Of a DNA stretch of 7,689 bases, positions 5,966-7,689 are shown piece by piece. Numbering within the stretch: the first letter of the stretch is position 1; each line of letters begins with the position of its first letter. The notes under the pieces are model-generated. The model ran no database searches and had not been told where the DNA came from. It saw only the letters and a list, made by a program, of their open reading frames with translations. The translations under genes were made by a program, and so were the position numbers. Source of the stretch: Defluviitaleaceae bacterium (GTDB lineage Bacteria > Bacillota > Clostridia > Lachnospirales > UBA5962); the NCBI GenBank assembly GCA_009787435.1, contig WRFW01000156.1, positions 1 to 7,689 on the forward strand. Reading direction: 5' to 3'.

Positions 5966-5992
5966 AAAAACCTCTATAATAATTTTATAAGA

Positions 5993-6493
5993 TTATTGAA
6001 CATCTAGCCTGTTAACCCAACCAGATATAATTTGACCATTCCAACCTAGATGATTAGGTACAAAATACCATGTAGAACGGTCTTGATGTGCTATCATAGT
6101 GTGTGAAACTGTTAAAAGTGTTCCAGCGGCTATGTTAGGAAGTTGCCATGTTCCTGTAATAGGGTGTGAGATTAGCATAATATTTCGGATAGTTCTTACA
6201 GTTCTTCTAGCTAATTGAGGTCTAATTTCTACATAAGTACCATCTTCCAAATAAAAGATTGTAGATGCTTTTGGAAGATTAGAGTTATCTAAATTTGAGA
6301 AAAACTCAATAAGTAATGGGTTGACTTCATCAAAGCTTAGGTTTTGATTATGTTTATAATTCTCATAACTTTCTTGAACGTAATCTAATTCTAAGTTTTG
6401 GGATGCTGAAATATTTAGAGGTATGTGTCCAAAAGCTAGAATGCTTGTTAAAGTAGCTATAAACATTTTTCTCATATACTTCTTTTTGTTCAT
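5993..6493 (-). CDS. Small secreted protein with a C-terminal SH3-like domain
   Basis: The protein has 166 residues. A basic N-terminus (MNKKKYMRK) and a hydrophobic core (10-27), ending near NISASQ (28-32), form a signal peptide. A short acidic region (about 35-75) follows. Then comes a beta-rich part with YLEDGTYVEIRP (81-92) and a likely SH3b domain (about 104-164) containing TGTWQLPNIAAGTLLTVSH and the closing SGWVNRLDV, the G-W-V end usual for SH3b. It is the first gene of the operon. AAAGGAGG (6498-6505) lies only 4 nt before ATG 6493, which is tight but clearly the best start. All seven Gly codons are GGA or GGT and none is GGC, although GGC is common in the neighbouring symporter and ABC genes; this may mean a different origin. 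The SH3 assignment is by eye, and no function beyond wall or surface binding can be proposed. Confidence 0.65.
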   Translation of the reverse strand: MNKKKYMRKMFIATLTSILAFGHIPLNISASQNLELDYVQESYENYKHNQNLSFDEVNPLLIEFFSNLDNSNLPKASTIFYLEDGTYVEIRPQLARRTVRTIRNIMLISHPITGTWQLPNIAAGTLLTVSHTMIAHQDRSTWYFVPNHLGWNGQIISGWVNRLDVQ

Positions 6494-6531
6494 AAAACCT
6501 CCTTTGTATAACTAAACTTTACAGTAGCTAT

Positions 6532-6565
6532 ACTTTTGAAATTTTTAACTTAAAAATTTAAAAGT
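6532..6565 (-). promoter_or_regulatory. AT-rich hairpin in the leader of the SH3 operon
   Basis: The arms at 6532-6547 and 6551-6565 are complementary over 15 bp, with one unpaired G (6538) and a 3-nt loop. The hairpin lies inside the leader of about 85 nt of the minus-strand operon, about 27 nt before the ribosome site. It is almost wholly A-U paired, and no long T-run follows on the minus strand. A role in mRNA stability or as a protein-binding palindrome is possible; termination is unlikely. Confidence 0.4.
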
Positions 6566-6586
6566 TTATATTTTTAATTTTGACTA

Positions 6587-6615
6587 ATTATATCATACAG
6601 TAAAGAGATTGTCAA
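6587..6615 (-). promoter_or_regulatory. Perfect consensus promoter of the SH3 operon
   Basis: On the minus strand TTGACA (6610-6615) and TATAAT (6587-6592) match consensus at all twelve positions, with an exact 17-nt spacer. Such a promoter predicts strong sigma-A transcription unless it is repressed. The start would be near 6580. Confidence 0.85.
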
Positions 6616-6712
6616 TATTAAATTTTTAAAATTTATAATAAAAACTTAAAATTGCCTATCATTTTTTTAAATTTTTTTAATATACATATTAAATCTTGAT
6701 TTTACTTAAATT

Positions 6713-6742
6713 TTTGAAAGTTCAAACAAATTAAAATATAAA
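6713..6742 (+). promoter_or_regulatory. Promoter of the symporter gene, with a palindrome over the -35
   Basis: TTGAAA (6714-6719) and TATAAA (6737-6742) are 17 nt apart. The palindrome TTTGAA-AG-TTCAAA (6713-6726) covers the -35 and could be an operator. The leader would be about 58 nt. Confidence 0.55.
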
Positions 6743-6806
6743 AATAAGTGGCATTTAATTAAAAAATTTTAGTTAACGCTTTATCATAAAGGAGACACAA
6801 TATTAC

Positions 6807-7689
6807 ATGAGCAACATTGCAGATTTTTTATGGGCTAGCCCTTTAATAATTTTTTTCATATCAATGGGCATTTATTTAACAATCGGAACTAAGTTTATGC
6901 AAGTCCGTTATTTAAAAGAAATGTTTTCTGGAATTATTAGAGGAAATAAATCTTCCAAAGGTGCTATTTCTCCATTTAGTTCTTTAATGCTAACTTTGAG
7001 TGGGCGCCTTGGTACAGGCAATATAGCGGGTGTGGCGGCGGCAATTTCAATCGGCGGCCCAGGTGCTGTTTTTTGGATGTGGGTTACCGCTTTTCTAGGC
7101 TCTGGCATCGCTTTTGCAGAAAGTGTATTAGGGCAAGTATATAAAACTTGTGATAAAGAAAAAAACCACCGTGGCGGTCCTTCTTACTATATAGAAAAAG
7201 GGCTTGGATGGCGTTGGTATGGCATAGTATACGCTATGACTATTATTTTAGCTTATATTATTTTTTTGCCAGGTATTCAAGCAAATACAATAACGACTGC
7301 TCTCTATTCTTCTTTTGGCATAAATCCTTTTTTAATGGGTTTTTTAATTGTTCTTTCTTTAATTCCTTTAATAAAAGGCGGTATTTCACATTTTTCTAAA
7401 TTTTCAAATTTTGTAATACCAATTATGGCTATTTCATTTATAGGTATAGCATTAAGCGTTATATTTTTGAACAGAGCAGCTGTGCCTAGTGCATTTTCTT
7501 TGATTTTTTATTCAGCATTTGGTTTAGAGCAAGTTTTTGCAGGGCTTTTTGGCTATGCTGTTTCTTTTGGAGTTCGCAGGGGCGTTTTTTCAACTGAAGC
7601 AGGGCTTGGCACTGGCGTAAGTGCTTCTGCCGCCGCCGATACAGACCACCCAGTAAAACAAGGTTTCATACAGTCCTTTTCTATTTATA
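6807..7689 (+). CDS. Sodium:alanine/glycine symporter, AGCS family (partial, 3' end outside window)
   Basis: The frame is open from ATG 6807 to the end of the window: 294 residues, with no stop. Family members run about 450-500 residues, so the last third or more is missing. The family imports alanine or glycine with Na+ across the inner membrane. Visible features: first helix about 8-28 (LIIFFISMGIYLTIGTKF); LSGRLGTGNIAG (64-75); the family signature GGPGAVFWMWVTAFLG (83-98), a full match to the pattern I know for sodium:alanine symporters; FAES (103-106); HRGGPSYYIEKGLG (121-134); further helices about 138-156, 174-190, 202-221 and 229-253; and the conserved block RGVFSTEAGLGTG then DTDHPVKQG (258-286). 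The ribosome site AAAGGAG (6788-6794) is 12 nt from the ATG, which is long, but no nearer in-frame start exists. The substrate is inferred from the family. Confidence 0.93.
   Translation, partial: MSNIADFLWASPLIIFFISMGIYLTIGTKFMQVRYLKEMFSGIIRGNKSSKGAISPFSSLMLTLSGRLGTGNIAGVAAAISIGGPGAVFWMWVTAFLGSGIAFAESVLGQVYKTCDKEKNHRGGPSYYIEKGLGWRWYGIVYAMTIILAYIIFLPGIQANTITTALYSSFGINPFLMGFLIVLSLIPLIKGGISHFSKFSNFVIPIMAISFIGIALSVIFLNRAAVPSAFSLIFYSAFGLEQVFAGLFGYAVSFGVRRGVFSTEAGLGTGVSASAAADTDHPVKQGFIQSFSIY

Larger units (their letters stand above)
6494..6806. other. Divergent intergenic region between the SH3 operon and the symporter gene
   Basis: This 313-bp stretch is extremely AT-rich. It contains a leader hairpin (6532-6565) and consensus promoter (6587-6615) for the minus operon, a block of A/T tracts (about 6620-6685), and the promoter (6714-6742) and ribosome site (6788-6794) of the plus-strand symporter. 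The tracts recur at roughly helical spacing and may bend the DNA. No gene or riboswitch is recognisable. Confidence 0.6.

Noticed and set aside
6908..7399. Short frames on both strands inside the symporter gene (6908-7108 minus, 7208-7399 plus)
   Set aside because: The plus-strand symporter frame with its family signature is open through the whole stretch; these are other-frame shadows.

Overview
The window is AT-rich (by eye about one third G+C). It has strong AGGAGG-type ribosome sites, sigma-A promoters close to TTGACA-17-TATAAT, compact rho-independent terminators and a tRNA gene without an encoded CCA. This points to a low-GC Firmicute. The clostridial-type GAPDH, the YtrB-like ABC pair and a PEGA-repeat membrane protein suggest Clostridia, perhaps a relative of the Lachnospiraceae. 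The genus cannot be told from the sequence.

Layout. (1) 1-131: the last 42 codons of a plus-strand cation-transporting P-type ATPase, followed by a likely terminator. (2) 266-1909: an ABC exporter operon with its own consensus promoter, made of a YtrB-like ATPase and an ABC-2-type permease. Between them lies a duplicated stop/start junction that holds a 27-codon frame, probably the scar of a lost permease-ATPase pair. (3) 1959-3056: gap (NAD-dependent glyceraldehyde-3-phosphate dehydrogenase) with its own promoter, ending at a bidirectional terminator shared with the convergent gene. (4) 4892-3231, minus strand: a 553-residue bitopic membrane protein with PEGA repeats. Upstream of it on the same strand is a tRNA-Leu(CAA) gene with a consensus promoter. 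(5) 6493-5273, minus strand: two adjacent genes for secreted proteins, each ending in an SH3-like domain, under one perfect consensus promoter and closed by a 20-bp-stem terminator. (6) 6807-7689, plus strand: the first 294 codons of a sodium:alanine/glycine symporter (AGCS family), divergent from the SH3 pair and cut by the window end.

How the genes relate. These are mostly separate transcription units rather than one system. Housekeeping genes (gap, tRNA-Leu, the ATPase and symporter) surround three envelope modules: the ABC exporter, the PEGA protein and the secreted SH3 pair. The least explained parts are the chimeric 27-codon frame at the ABC junction, the two-gene secreted SH3 operon, and an inverted repeat at the probable PEGA promoter. 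I found no CRISPR array, transposase, prophage gene or obvious new defence system.
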